Assembly (NCBI GenBank): GCA_026261815.1
Contig: JAMPIT010000417.1
Location: forward strand, 2,699,501-2,763,500
From: Monarcha castaneiventris obscurior
Lineage: Eukaryota; Chordata; Aves; Passeriformes; Monarchidae
Length of the DNA stretch: 64,000 nucleotides
Direction of reading: 5' to 3'
A program made the position numbers and the translations under genes. The first letter of the stretch is position 1. Every line of letters begins with the position of its first letter. Below, piece after piece: positions 48,633-62,400 of the stretch. The notes under the pieces are model-generated. The model saw only the letters and a program-made list of their open reading frames with translations, did no database searches and was not told the DNA's origin.

Positions 48633-50440
48633 ACACTGAAGGGAGAAATTGAAAGATTCTGAAAAGAATGACATTTTATCTTCAGTGCATCCCCTTAGGT
48701 GAGGGACAAGAAATACCTGTGCAGAACTAAAGGACAGTAAAAAGAAGTGTCTGGGGTTTTTAAAAATTCTTTTGGTATTTCCATTCTGTGAACTGAATGG
48801 AGCAAAAATTCTGAAGCAAAAAACCAGCTTCTGATACTATAATTAAAAATTGTATCATCAAGAACCTGCTAGAGCTCAGATTAAATTTGAATAGGGAGCT
48901 TAACATTGAAAGGTCTGAATGGATTTTAGAATATTTCAGTTTTCAAATGTTGTTTCAATATAGTTTTATTTCTGCCTTGAAAGATGTTGTATATTCAAGG
49001 CATTCACATGATTTCTCATGCCTACAAACATATAGTAACTTGAAATTATTTCTGATTAAATTAATTTTATGATGTGGAAATCAGTAATTTCACACAAATT
49101 TATCCAATTGTATGTGACTGGTTTTTAAAGTCCACTACAGCTCCAATTCACAATCATTTTTTGTTGTCCAAAGTATGTATCTGTTTTTTGGATGACATCA
49201 ATCTAACAAAATAATCCTAGTAATTACCCTCACTATGCCTCAGTTTCTTTATCAGAAGATGACAGTAATCCTGTCATCAGTGAGGGATTTTAAGTTTTCT
49301 GCATCAACATTTGGAAAATAATTTCAGATCCTTGAATGAAAGAGGAAGGATATTTACATTATTCAATCGAGACACACTGTAAAGGGAACAGTCATTTGTT
49401 TCCAAATCCATTTGCAGTGAAATCCAAGAAGGAAGATTCTTTAAAAGAATAATGATGGAACTAGAATTAATTGTTAGCTAATATGCTGAACTAATTAAGC
49501 CAGCAGAGAGATCCATTTATGCTTGTCAAAGGTTTTCTTTGAGTTAAAGATACTGAGTACATCATTAAATGAGAGAAGTGAAAATATGAAGCATAGGTTA
49601 ATCTTTAAAACAGAGTGGGTGAAAGGGTCCAGAGGCAAGTGCTGAAGTCAAATATTTACCACTGCAATTTAATTTTCCATTTTGAAACCCCAGAGATAAT
49701 TAGAATTATTCTCATTTGTCTCCCATCTCAGCATGATTTAGGATTCTACTTAATGTGCATAGAAAAAAGAAAGACTGTGTTGAAGCAAATGGCACCAAAA
49801 AGTGTGGAACCAGAATACGCTACCTAAGGAATAGTCACGAGCTGATGGAGCCAGCCCTATAGGCCTGTGTGAAGGGTGGAAGTCTGGGAAGACATGGAGC
49901 ACCTGCAGGGCTGGTTTAGCTCCTGGCCGGACTTCCAGAGCTGAAAAGAACATTTCAGCAGCCACCAAAAAATGTCAGTGTCCTAGGCAAAGCTCTTTGC
50001 TTCTTGGCAGTGATGCTTGCTCCATTCCCCATGGATTCTGGCATCATATAGCTACTATAATACAGCAGAGCTAGCAGGAAAAGTCAAGATTCTGTCTATC
50101 CTATGAAATTACTGGATACATTTTATCATTATACATTATGTAGTGTATTAATTAGCTCTGTTATGTTCCTATGATTCCACTACCAAATGGGATAATACCA
50201 AGTTTACAATGGTTTCCAAACTGCTCTAAAACCCAATTATAACCATGAAGAAATTCAGGCCTTTTTTCCCCTAGTATCCTGACTGGTCTTACTCCCCCAG
50301 AACTCTGTGGCTCATCCTTCAGAATCTAACATCGCTGTCCCTACAATGAAAACCTTGTTTATGGGCAAAGAGGAAACCTATATATGTTTAAAGGCAAAAA
50401 TGTATTAGTATAATTGAAATTTCAGCCTAATCCAAGAATT

Positions 50441-50472
50441 GTTATTAATCCTAACTGTTATTAATCCTAATT
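50441..50472. repeat. 16-bp tandem duplication
   Basis: The sequence is GTTATTAATCCTAACT followed by GTTATTAATCCTAATT, one mismatch. Confidence 0.9.
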
Positions 50473-51739
50473 CCCTAATTATTATGGGAAAAGAAAGAAT
50501 ACTTCTATGTCCAAAAAGCTGTAATAATAACAGTAATAATACAGTTAAAATTATCTTATGAACTGTTACTACTTTTCCCTCTCTTCACCTGGGTATTGCT
50601 CACATTTCCACTGCTTTTACAGTCTTGCACAATTGCTGGGAATGCCCTGCCTTGCACAGGTGGCTTTTCAGCAACACCACCACTCTGGCTTTAAAGGTTG
50701 GGCTTCTTGCCGCAGTCCTTTCCCCAAACAGGATACACCAACAGTGTCCCAGTGGTTCCTTACAAATACCAAGAAGAAACACCACAGGCACTGCCATAAA
50801 AAAAAAAAATGCCAGTAAAGATCCTATCAGCAGGGAAAACCGATTTAATTGAGAGCCTGTTAAGGAATGAAGCAAAACATGCTGGTCATGTTTACTTAAA
50901 CCCCCCCAAATTTTTAATTGTTCAACTTCAGGGCTTGTAAGGCAGGTACTCACCTACCTGTCTGTAACAAGAGTTATGCTCCACAGTGAGGAGATAAAGA
51001 AAAAAAGCCAGAGGATATGGTCGTGGTAAAGAAAAGGCTATAGATTCCCTGTACCGAAGCTAGAATGGGATAACAAGCACTGGCCTCAGAAGTGAAATAT
51101 GACAGGTTCAGCAGCAAGTTAGGACTATAAGGTAGAGTGAGGGTAGAAGACTTGCAGGAATGCTGTGGATCCCTTAACACTCAGCTGAGACGGCAGATGA
51201 TTGAAGATTTAACTATGACTAATGACTGGTTAATGAGGATTAACAGATGCAATAAAGACATGATCCTCATTGCTGTAGGGAAATAATGGCATTTTGTGTA
51301 ACAGTGGCATGATTTCTCCTTTTCCTGAGTTCACTTATACAGACTAGACATTAAACGAACTTGGAAAACCAAGACTACATCATAAAAGGAAAGTAAATCA
51401 GGCATTTCAGCTCGACTGGTTCTGAAAGTACACAGGATGGAGACTCACTCGAAGGCAGATCTCTACAGAAACAGCTTTGCTACAGGTTCCACGTCTAATA
51501 TACCTTTAAAGTCAATAATTCCGTAAATAATTTTGTGTTTAGGGGTAGAAAGCAGGAGTGAGAACACACAGAAGGAAGAGCTACCTTTTATTTTACCAGA
51601 CGAAAACAACAAAACACCCCTCCTTCTGTAAAATTCAGCACGACCAGAGCAAGTTACATTCCAAGTCAGGAAACAGATGCGACAACTTTCTGTTACTTGG
51701 CGTTCCTAGAAGTACTGTATTAACTGCTATCATTTATTC

Positions 51740-52460
51740 GGCTCTGTCCCCGCGCTATCCCCGTGTCCCAGATGTACGCGGTGCTGGATGCCTTGTGCTC
51801 AGCACTGGAACAGGGGCCTTCCTCTGCGTTTCCAGTTCAAAACGCGGCGATGCCGGGTGCGGTGCCCCTCAAGCACACCCAGGGCGGGTATGTTGCCCAC
51901 ACGTGGCCAGCACCACCTTCCTTCAGCAGCCGCCAGGGCGCGGCTCCGTGCCCGCACCGGGTCAGGGCCGCTCCGGGAGCCGGGCCCCGGGACTGCTCCG
52001 GGCGCGTCCCGGCCCTTACGGGCCCTTCCGGGCCGCCGTAGCGCGGGCGCGGCGCGCGGGGGCTGCCGGGCCGGGCCGGGCCGTGTGAAGTTGGGCGCGG
52101 CGCGGAAAGTCGGACCGGGAGCGCGCGGGCCCAGCCGGGGCGGGCGGAGCCGGGACCGGGACCGGGACTGGAGCCGGGATCGGGGCCGGGCCGGTCCCTC
52201 AGGCGGCGCTGGGCCGGGCCGGGCCGGCGGGGCCAGGAGCGGGGGCTCGGCCCGGTGCCCGCCTGGCCAGGTGCGCAGCGCCGCGCGAGAGCGCGGGAGC
52301 GGGGCCGGGGCCGGGCGGTGCCGATGGCGATGGCGATGCCTCGGGGCTCGGCGCAGCGAGCGGCTCCTCCCGAGGCCTCCGCGGCCCGAGCGGGGAGCGG
52401 GGGACAAGCTCCCTGTGAGGCGGGAGGAGCGGCGCCGCGGGGCGATGCCGAACGAAGGCG
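51740..52460 (+). promoter_or_regulatory. NEDD1: CpG island promoter and probable non-coding first exon of NEDD1
   Basis: The only CpG-dense segment in the window, with abrupt edges. There is no TATA box; a GC-box cluster GGGGCGGGCGG lies at 52137-52147 (Sp1-type), and TTGGGCGCGG at 52091-52100 resembles an E2F site, which is weak evidence. The NEDD1 coding exon has only 8 bases before its ATG, so an upstream non-coding exon is required. Candidate donors here are CCAG|gtgcgc at 52271 and CCCT|gtgagg at 52415. The transcription start cannot be placed from sequence alone. Long open frames on both strands (about 51558-52566) reflect few stop codons at high GC. Confidence 0.88.
52137..52166 (+). 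promoter_or_regulatory. Predicted G-quadruplex motif in NEDD1 promoter
   Basis: Five G runs (GGGG, then GGG four times) are separated by loops of 1, 7, 3 and 3 bases on the NEDD1 sense strand, overlapping the GC box. The pattern meets the usual G3+ N1-7 rule. Formation is inferred, not shown. Confidence 0.55.
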
Positions 52461-53307
52461 TGTGTGGACCCTGAATTTGTTGAGTAGATTTCTGAGTGTT
52501 AACACTCCCGGCAGTAAGAATGAACGGCCTAAAACTGTGTGGAAACGTCCCGCAAGCTTTGGCTGAGGGGTAGTTATGTTTTCAGCTGAAGGGAAGGCTC
52601 ACGTTTAGAGTCCTTGTTTGTTGGCTGTTTGAAATTACCAGGGGTAAAAAGCTGATAGCGAACGTTTCAAACCAGGCACCGGTTAGCCTGGCTTTAAGTC
52701 TTAAAACGGTGTCAGTCAAAACAAGTAGGAGTACGTTGTTCCTGGCCTTTTTGTCTTGTAATGTTTTGTAAGCTGCAATGAAAGGTGGCTCGTTGTCGCT
52801 CATATTCTACTGCCAGACGTTTAGTTTATAGGATTCTCGGGTGTCTCCTTTGGAGTGGTGAGAGATGAACGCTGAAGTGAGTCCTTTAGGTCCGTACTCC
52901 CAGCCTTCCCCTGCAACCGTTTGATTCTGGTCTGTATATCCCCATCTACTGGTGGGAAATGGCTCCTTCAAATACTCAGGGCTTCTTGGTAGGCAGCTGT
53001 GAACTGTGGAGATAAAAGCTTCCTTTTAGTCTCCTGATGCCATAGAGGGGATGGCTTTGTGAAAAAGAAAGCACCCATTTCCTGCAAGAGTTCAAGTAGA
53101 AAAAGCTTGGAGTGTCTGCTTCTTTCACTCGTGTATGCAGCTGAACGGTACTGACTGTTTAACTCTCCAAATAAATGTCATGGTTATCAAGAGACCTCCA
53201 ACTGTACCATTTAAAATTGTTATTTTGAATTGTTAGCTTGCCTGTTTTATATTTTTATTTTATGTGTTTTCGCTTACTCACTTATTTCTGTCGAAACAGG
53301 TGCAGCC

Positions 53308-53443
53308 ATGCAAGAAAGCATACATTTTGCCTCATCAGGAGATGACATTAAAATATGGGATTCCTCAACTCTGACTGTGGTGGAGCAGTTCAACCCACAT
53401 ACACCCTCACATCCAGTCAGTTCACTATGCTGGGCCAGCAACA
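53308..53443 (+). CDS. NEDD1: NEDD1 coding exon 1 (start codon)
   Basis: The acceptor is ttctgtcgaaacag, so the exon itself begins at 53300. The ATG is at 53308 and the donor is AACA|gtatcc, phase 1 out. It encodes [18 protein letters not shown] and onward to LCWASN, the first WD40 blade. Confidence 0.96.
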
Positions 53444-56400
53444 GTATCCTTTACATTTTCAGCTGTATTTTGGGTGTTCTAGAAAATTCCAGTGGATTTT
53501 TTTCTTTCCTTTTTTCACCAAAGTGTTTGTAAAACACAGGCCTGACATATTTTGAAGTCTTGTATAAAAAAATTGGTATGTATTTTGTGGTTCCCCGTGT
53601 TGAAGGGGTTTACAGAATCAGTTCATGATGGCAAGTAATTCTGAAGAAGTTTCTTATCTCTTAGGAGCTTGTGCTTTTCCAGTGGCTATAGTATGCCTGA
53701 ATTGCCTGCCAACTGTAAAGCTCACTCGTTTGTTTCTTCAGGAGTTGATTATGATACTTGTTTTTAAGACAGCGCTCAATTAACTGACAAGCTTGAACAA
53801 AGTAATTGCAAGTGTAGTAAAATTCTGTACATAGTGTAGTGAGGAAAATTGTGATCAAAGTTTTTATTTTTCCTGGGGCAGCTTCTCGTTGATTCTGATA
53901 GTCTTTGATAGAGTACACGTCCCCCTAACCCTGTAGGCACTGGTTTTCTTTCCATTGCATGTAGCATTTAGAGAGGAAGCACAAAGGCGTGGTTGTGTAG
54001 GAGAACATCCATAGGGTGGTGGTGGTTTATGATCCAAATAGATCTGACCCACTTAGGTCTTTCACCTCTGACTTGGAAGCCAGTTCTAGGATAATGATGT
54101 GAAGGGCCAAGTGTTGGATGAACATATGAGAAGTCTCAGTGGGCTGTCAGGTGAGCAGCTTGTATGGCTGTCACAGAAGAAGGTGGTGGTGCCTCATCTT
54201 GATGTAGGAGGACAGGATGCTGCCACATAGCAGCTGAGTCCTGCAAGTTCTGAATGTTTGTCCTCTAAGTCAATGTATCAGAGGAAACATGACACCAGTT
54301 GGAACACAAAAGCATGTTTCAGCTGTGGAGCTTGCAGAGAACATGAAGCACAGATATGTTTTCATGTCTATGCATACACACTTGTATGTGTTTAGTAAAC
54401 TTTATCTGTAGACAGTCCGTCTTAAATGCTTTCTTCTACCAAGTCTCCTCTTCATCTCCCAAAACTGAAACAATGAAGAACCTTGCTTTATAGGTTTGTC
54501 AACTTGTTGGGGATAAAGTATTAGTTTTGGTTCTGCATAGTTCTGTAAAATTGCAAAAAAAAGTGCCTTGAAATGATGAAAGCAATAGCAGGCACTACTC
54601 TGCCTACTGGTTCTCTGATGTTAAATCCAGCCAATTAACCTGTGTTGTTCTTAAATAAGCAAGTACAAAATCACAATGGGCATTGGCCTGAAGACTAAGT
54701 GATTACTCAATTTGCTTGGTGGCAGTGCAGATGCAGTCTCCCTGCTCTGTAATTCTATAAATGTTCCTATTACTTTGGGGTACTTGGTTTCATAAAAGGT
54801 CCTTTTTGGGCTTTTGTTTTTCTTTTCTCAGTACAGAGTGGGAGAAATTGGCAACTGCTTATTGTTCTCTAGAAACTGTATGGTGAGTGGTCCTAACATT
54901 TGTCATGACCAGGACCATTCTTTAAATCCATAGTCTGCTAGCAGCAACAGACATTCCTTTGAACTAGTGACAAATGGGGCTCTTACTTGGGGATGTGGGG
55001 AAACAGAATTGTAGACTGGATAAGCTGCTTTAGTGGTAAAGAGTTCTTAAATAATACCTGGTAGATATTTCTCATCTTTACTCTCAAAGAAATTGTTCTC
55101 TCTTGCATTGGCAAGTAAGGGCTGTAGTTAATTCAAGAGCTTCTTAATGAAAGCTTAGAAAATAGCCTTATGTTTCTGTTTCTAGGTCCCTTCAAGGTAC
55201 AGTGCTTTAGACTGTTTAGCCTATCTGTCTTCTGTTCAATAAGGGAAACTTCCTGTTGCTTTTATTAATCACCAGTATCCTACAGTTATGCTCCTTAACT
55301 TGTGACAAAGATAGATACCTGGCCACTGCTTCTGCTGCTGGTGATAAAATAGTTGTTTCAAGCTGTAAGAGCAAACCTGTTCCACTCTTTGAAATAGCTG
55401 AAGGAGTAAGTATGAGTTATGCTTTTCCCTTATTTTTTCCCCACCTCACTTTGTATCCTGTGTTTCTCACATCTGTTCATTCTTATTGGGATCAGTTTAA
55501 TTCTAGTATTGTTAGCATTATGACACATATGTAAAAACATTTCCTCGTGTATTTTTAAACACATCTACAGACTGGGGGCAATTGTGCTTTTAAAATAGTT
55601 CTGTCAGTAAGAAGATACAGATGCAGTTATTCAAATATGATAACTCGAGGCAATTGGTGGTTCAGATGTGATCTAATGTATAGGAGATGGACTAGAGCTC
55701 AAGTTTGAACTCATTTTCCAGGTTGGACTGTCAGTATTGTGCTTGCCTATGAATTGTACACTGGAAAACATAAGAGTCTATGTAGAGGTTGCTCTTGGAG
55801 CGTACATGTGCCAGCTTCTGGAATTGCAAGAAACATGAGAATTTGTGTTGTGTTCAAGGCTTTTTTTGTTCTGTTAAATGGAAGTGGGGCACTTCAAAAA
55901 GCTGGACTTAGTTTTAGAAGAGTCTCTTCACATGGTCACTTAAATAGCTTGTTAGTGTTCTAAACCATTGTAATTATTCTCCTTGGATAGCTCTTGTAAT
56001 GCTAATTTGGACTGGAAATTTTCTGAAAAGTTGTTCAAACCTTGCTTTTAGAGTGCTGAAGCAAACTCCTTCAAAGGTGGAATGTTTGTCCTGAAGATTT
56101 CACTGGATTTGATCTATAACTGATGCAATTCCTTGCAATTTTACCATGTCAATAATTAGATGGACTTGTTTTTTCTTCACTCAAATCTTGAGAACTTAAA
56201 AGTGAATTTTCAACTTGATGGAACTGAATAATAATTTGTCCTCAGTGTAGGCCTATCATTAAGATAGACATTTTTTTTTCAAAAGCTGGTACTTCAGTGA
56301 TTATTTTAAAAAGAATCACTTAACCGAATTATGAGGTTTGCTGCTATAATATTCCCTGTAATGTTTAGGGAATGTGAAGTATGTAACTTAGACAACTTCT

Positions 56401-59400
56401 TGATTTTCTTCTAAAGACTTTTTTTTAAAAAAAACCTCTGTACCTGAATAAAAGACTATGATTGCACTTTGTGGAGCTATAATTTAAAGGGAAAGTGCAT
56501 ATTGGAGGAAAAGGTGCCAAAATTTTTTAAATGGGAATGGGGAAGTGCGAGCATATGAGGGTTTATTAATTATTATGCATACATTTTAAAGTATATTAAA
56601 AGTATGTCCAAACTGGACTGGATTTTAAATGCCTTTTGATGGGAAATGGCTGTAGAGTATGAATAGGTCTGTCAGTGGGACTATTTCTGGTGATGAAAAT
56701 GAAAACACACATCAATATGCTTTTAAGTAGATTTGAATAAATCCCTTAATCACCTTTAACATACTTTTTTCTTCCTTCTCCATAAGGCAAAACAGACATG
56801 TGTGAGCTTGAATTCTAGTTCTTCATATATTGTCAGTGGAGGCCTTGATAAGACAGTTAATATCTGGGATTTGAAGTCCAGGAAGATTTACCGCAGCCTA
56901 AAGGTAAGTTTGGCCGAGGAAGAACTTTCCACTCCCAGGTTTTGCTGCCAACTGTAAAAAATATACTTTCTCTAAGTCTGGTGTCTGTAAGATCAAGGTC
57001 ACAGATAGGAGCTAGCACACATCTGGGTCTTGTTGCAGTTTGTGTTCTTTATGTGCTGTAAGTAGCAAATTTAACAAACATGCGTAACTTGCTGTTTTCA
57101 GAGTACAGTTCTATAATATGTGCTTAAATTTTCAGAATAGACTTCTTATTTTGCAAATTTTTATTGATATTGTCTGATGGGGATTTTTTTCCAGGAGTTG
57201 CATTCCAGGTAATTGCTGTTTCTGGTGTGTCAAGTGAGAAAATACTTCTGTATTTGTAGAGTACTGTAGCAGAACTAATGTTGTGCAAAACTGGGAGATG
57301 GTTTTTTTCTAACTGATCCAGTATGAATTTTCTAAAATCTTTTTATGATGCACAAAACTTAGGATGGCTTAGTATCTTTCCCAGATGCCTTAAGTAGATG
57401 GTTTGCCCTTATTTAGCACCTCTGTTTTAACAGGCTATGAAACTTCACCTTTGATTTATACATTTTTTTTCTTGGACTTTCAGAGTTACAGTTTGAAACA
57501 AAACTGCTAGGTAGCCAATACATTACTTTAAATATCTATTCCTAACTTTTGGGTTAGAAGTACTCAATTGTCTTCCCCTATATAGGAATATAGGGAAACA
57601 ATAATATGTTCATTATACAGAATATCATCGCTGCACATGACTGCACTGAAAAGCTAGTTGGTAAATATATGTTAACACTAAAAGTGTCAGAAGGCAGTAG
57701 CACATCAGATTAACAGAAAGTGTATTCAAGTATCACTGGTTTCTGGGAGACTTTACTTTTAAAATAATGTTCATAATGCCTGTGGTAAATATCTCTGTGG
57801 CTGTCCTATTAAAATATTGTGTATAACTACATAATGATCTTTACTAATTTATTAAAGCCACCTAATGCAAGCAGTCAGAGAATGGTTATGATTGATCTTT
57901 GGTATGTTTTGCTGCTGCTTTTTGTGATATTTCATAACAACTCTTAAATATTTTAAAATGTTACAGATGGTCATAAAAAATCAAGCTGAAGTTTTTTTGC
58001 AAAAGCATAAATTAGGAAGAATGTCTTCAACACTCTCTCTTTAACCTCCCTTTCCCACAGGATCATAAAGATGAAGTCACGTGTGTTGCATATAATTGGA
58101 ATGATGGCTACATTGTTTCTGGATCTTTGAGTGGTGAAATCATCCTACACAGTGTTACCACCAATTTATCAAGTACTCCCTTTGGTTATGGCAGCAGACA
58201 GGTAGGCTGTGTTAAGTTCCTTTCAGTTACTAAGCTTAATTCACAGTCTTTAGAAATTGAAAGTACATATCAAGAGCTTTTAAGTTTTGTTATTCTGTTT
58301 CATTTTAATTTTTAAGAGTGCCCTTAAGATAAAGAAAAAGCAGGCCACTGTGTGCATTATAGCCTTAAATAATAGGTAGCATCGAAATACAAATTTTTCA
58401 AGTACCTTAATTTCTATACAGGTTAGAGCAAATTTTACTTGTAGACACTGGTTCCTCAAGAACAAACTTTTAGATGTCTTAGAACTGATTAAAGTACAGT
58501 TGGCTTTACAAACCAAAGCAGGATTTCAACTCATGACTCAGTGATACTGTTGCCAAGGGCAAAGATCATGTAGCCTGGGTTCTAACTTATTCAAACCTAT
58601 CTGTATGGTAGGGGTGAATACAAGCCTGTATTTGGAAATAAGTTTATTTAATCTGGAGATTAAAATTGCACAGCTGCTCAAAGAGAAAAGTAATGCGGTT
58701 TTATCTTACCTACTTAGGTGTTTAGTTAATATTTGGGAGAACTAGTTTGAAGGAAGACTGTTCACAAGACAAATACAAAGCATATGTACTGCTTAAGGAC
58801 CTTGGTAGGGTTTGCCACTGCAGTTCCTTTCTGCAGACTCAAAAGATATTAAAAGAATTAGTGGGTATCACAAGGGGAATTCCCTTGATATAAGAGCATT
58901 TGCAGTAGTAAATGAGCTATGTTGTCCCATTGGGAATTCCAATGCGTGCTCTTAGTGAGAATTGTCTTGTCTTATGGATAGCCATGTGTTTGAGTTCAGG
59001 ACATGCTTTTGTTTTTTACTGAATCATTTTTACAGAGTTAGGGGCTGCCTAGGGGATGCAGAACTGTTGCTTTGGTCGTAAAACTGACCTTTAATATTGC
59101 AAGGAATGCTGAAGTTGTGACTTATTCCTTTTCTGTTACTGCAACAGTCTTAGATTGCAGATAGTGTCAAATTAATTTTTTCTCCTGTCTAGCACAAACA
59201 GTGTAACTTGGTGAAAAATCTCTTACAGTCTCATAGCATCTCGGGAATTATGGTATACTTTCTGATGAAAAATCTCTGTTAAATTTAAACTATCTCTGCT
59301 CTTAGGTGCTGCAGTGTCTTTGATCCATTGCCAATCCTGTACTTGAAGCAAAATTTTACTTCATACTTGGTTTGATCTTAAAAATCCATCTATATAGTCA

Positions 59401-62400
59401 GGTCATTTTTCTGATTTGATTGTTACGATCTTATGAAGAATGTGGATGTGAGGCAGGAGCTACAGGGAGGTATATGGCTGCATTATGCAGCTGAGGTGAA
59501 TATCCAGAGTGAGGACTAGGCTGCAAGTTAATTGGAAAAAGAAGAAATTCTTGTGAGGATGATTTGCATGTTTGATATATTCCGTTCTTTCCGCCAAAAA
59601 GTGATTAGGAGTAAGAGAGATGCCATGAATAACTATTTTGTCAGATGAAATCAAAAGGTCTGCTGCAAAGCTGAGTGACCTTTAGGATGGATAAAGCTAT
59701 TCGATGTGTTAAAGTTATTGCAAACAAAGAGCTCCTGTTCACATTCTAAAAGGTCTATAACATTTTCTTAGGGAGGGCAGTTATTTGATTATAGCTTTAA
59801 TTTAAAATGGAATTGAGCTGTGATTTTGTAATGAGTTGGCTAGCTGGATGTCCCAGCTTGTCTTCGATCCTAAAAATGTTCTTTACTTTTATGTGCAGAA
59901 ATGGCTTTATTATTGTTTTGGGTTTTAATTGGAGAATTAAAGGATTGGTTCTGCAGTGGAGCAAATATCTGAAGACTTGTGTAATTCTGTTAAATTTAAA
60001 AAGCCTTTACTTGATTTATAGCTTAGGGGCCAGGTTTCCTTAAGAGTAAACTTGAATAGATAAACAGTCTATTATACTGTTTGGTCCTGGCACTAGTTAT
60101 CTGACTTAGGAAGGGTCACCACTCCATAGTAACTTTTTTTAGAATTGAGGAATGTGAAGTCTAACTAACCTTATAAATTTTAGCTTGTCTGTGTTTGATT
60201 CAGCATGGTGGAATGTAGTTTCCTTGCCAGTTAATTTCTGATGTTGTGTAGATTCTACAAGTAGCAGAATAGCCCAAGGCTGCAGTGCTTTCTGTGACTT
60301 CAAACAAAATTCTTTTCATAGGAGCATTGGCCTATATTCTGTTAATTGATTTTCATTTAGGAACACCTTTGTGTTTTATTAGAATTGAGTTCTTGCACAG
60401 AGTTGTTTGCAGATCCCGTAATTTGTCTTTGCTATTGGCATTCATTTAGACTATCAGATTCTTATCTGCCTGCTGTTGTGAGGATAAAATAAGGTTTGTT
60501 TCAAAACATAATGTTTGTTCAAGTCTTCACTGCCTGATGCAATTCTCCTAGCAACAGGATTTAGTTCAGCTGTTTGAACAGCTGGCTGATTTATAAAGAA
60601 GTGTGATGGATTCTGGCCACTCCATATAGTGAAATATTCTTCAGCTTTTAAAGCTGAAGTGGGGAGCAGTGGTGATATGGGGAATGTAGGCATATGAAAG
60701 AAAATGGAGAACTTGCTGAGACCTGTGAGATTAAAAGGATAAAGGAGAAAAGGAAATGGCTGACTTGGTAGGATAGCAAGGAAGGTTTGAGAAGAGCTAG
60801 AAGAGAGTAATCTTGGTGGGCAGAAGGACAGGAGTGAGAAAATTAAACATGAGCAGATGCCAGAGCAGTAAGGAGGAAGGTATTTGGAGGTGAAGAATTG
60901 AGAGAAATGTGAGGGTCAGGAGTGTTTCCCATGTAGATCCTGTTTGTAATTGAAGCTGTTACTCCTGAATCTCTCAGGTTTTTTTCAATGTAAACAAACA
61001 GAAAAATTATGATAAAAATGTCTCCGTTGTGTCCAGTAGAGGACCATATTAATGACGAGGAATCATACTCATTCCTATTTGAATATGCAGTTGAAGGTGC
61101 CACCTCTTTAAAGCAGGTTGAAGCAATTTGGCTTCCAGCAAGACATGTAATACAGGTGCTGGAAATGATGCTGGAAGAAAGTGAAGCAACATATATCCAT
61201 TAAAATGAAGTTAAAGACAGAAATAGCATAAAGGCCAGTACAATGTGTTGTGGTGTGGTCTATGCCAGAATAAAACAAGAGCTTTTTGAGAGCAGTTTCA
61301 GGCAAATAAAATATAAGAGCACTCATTGGACTGGACTTGAGTAAAGTACTTGATTCAGTGCTTTGTGAGAAAATACTAGAGGGGATGGGTAGGAAACTCT
61401 TCACATTGATAAATCAAACAAATATTTTCTTTCATTATCTATTTTGTTTAATAGTTTCAGTAGTGCTTATGATAGAAGTAAGGTCACCAAAACTGGGGAA
61501 GGGTCTGGAGCACAGGTCTTTTGAGGAGCAGCTGAGGGAGCTGGGATTGTTCAGCCTGGAGAAAAGGAGGCACAGGGGAGACCTTACTGCTCTCTACAAC
61601 CACCTGAGAAATAGGTACTAGCAAGGTGGGGGCTAGTCTCTTCTCACAGGTGACAAGTTATAGGAGAACAGAAAATGGCCTCAAGTTCCACCAGTTTAGA
61701 TTGGCTTTTAGGACAGAGTTCTTCTCTGAAAGGGTAGTGAGGCATTGGAACAGGCTGCCCAGGGAAGTGATGGAATCATCATCCCTGGAAGGGTTCAACA
61801 AACATGTAGGTGTGGCATTTAGGGACATGGTTTAGGGGTGAACATGGCAGTGCTGGGGCAAGGCTTGCGTTCAGTGGTCTTTGAGGTCTTTTCCAACCTT
61901 AAGGATTCTGTGATTCTAAGTAGAGCTGTGATGAAACCCAGTGGGAAGGCATTTGCCCATAAGAGAGGATTGTGTCAGTATCCAAAAATGATTGAAATTA
62001 TAGACACGGGAATAACTGTGACAGAGTAGAAATCAAGATACCAGATTTAGGGGATAACTGAGGCTCTTCTTATTAGAGTAGGATTTCAAAATTCCCGAGG
62101 GAAAGAAGGCTTTGGATTTCTTAATATAAAATGACAATGAGTGAAACAGACTCAAAAAATAAAATGCAGTCTAGGATATTTCAGGGCAGGTATTTACAGT
62201 ATAAAATGGATGAAGCGTTACTGCCGTTGCAAAGGCAGTAGCAAAATATTTTGAGGATCATAAAAGATTTTAGTTGTCCATATTCAAGAAAGATTCCTAC
62301 TAGAAAGTTGCAAAGAGACTAATGGTACTGGAAAACCAGTCCTGGGGGACTCTCTCACTTATTTTTTTATAGAGGAAAATAAAGCCTGACAGAAGGTGAG

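Larger units (their letters stand above)
46026..51739. other. CFAP54-NEDD1 intergenic region including CFAP54 3' UTR
   Basis: AT-rich sequence without a recognisable gene, RNA or CR1 element. It contains an A/C low-complexity stretch at about 46538-46590, a GA microsatellite at 48597-48632 and a 16-bp tandem duplication at 50441-50472. Open frames are short and lack start or splice context. Reverse-strand frames near 50600-50953 cross homopolymers and look like chance. Confidence 0.7.

Noticed and set aside
50600..50953. Minus-strand frame of 117 residues with a hydrophobic stretch
   Set aside because: The hydrophobic segment is encoded by an A homopolymer and neighbouring simple sequence. 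There is no promoter, splice or family support.
51558..52566. Several long overlapping open frames on both strands (up to about 228 residues) over the CpG island
   Set aside because: GC-rich DNA has few stop codons. The peptides are Arg/Gly/Pro/Ala runs with no family resemblance, the frames overlap on both strands, and the region is the NEDD1 promoter. An ATGGCGATGGCGATG start at 52324 was considered and has no support.
61337..61835. Two plus-strand frames that look like real protein
   Set aside because: They are the decayed CR1 LINE reverse-transcriptase C-terminus, broken by a stop and a frame change, inside a NEDD1 intron.
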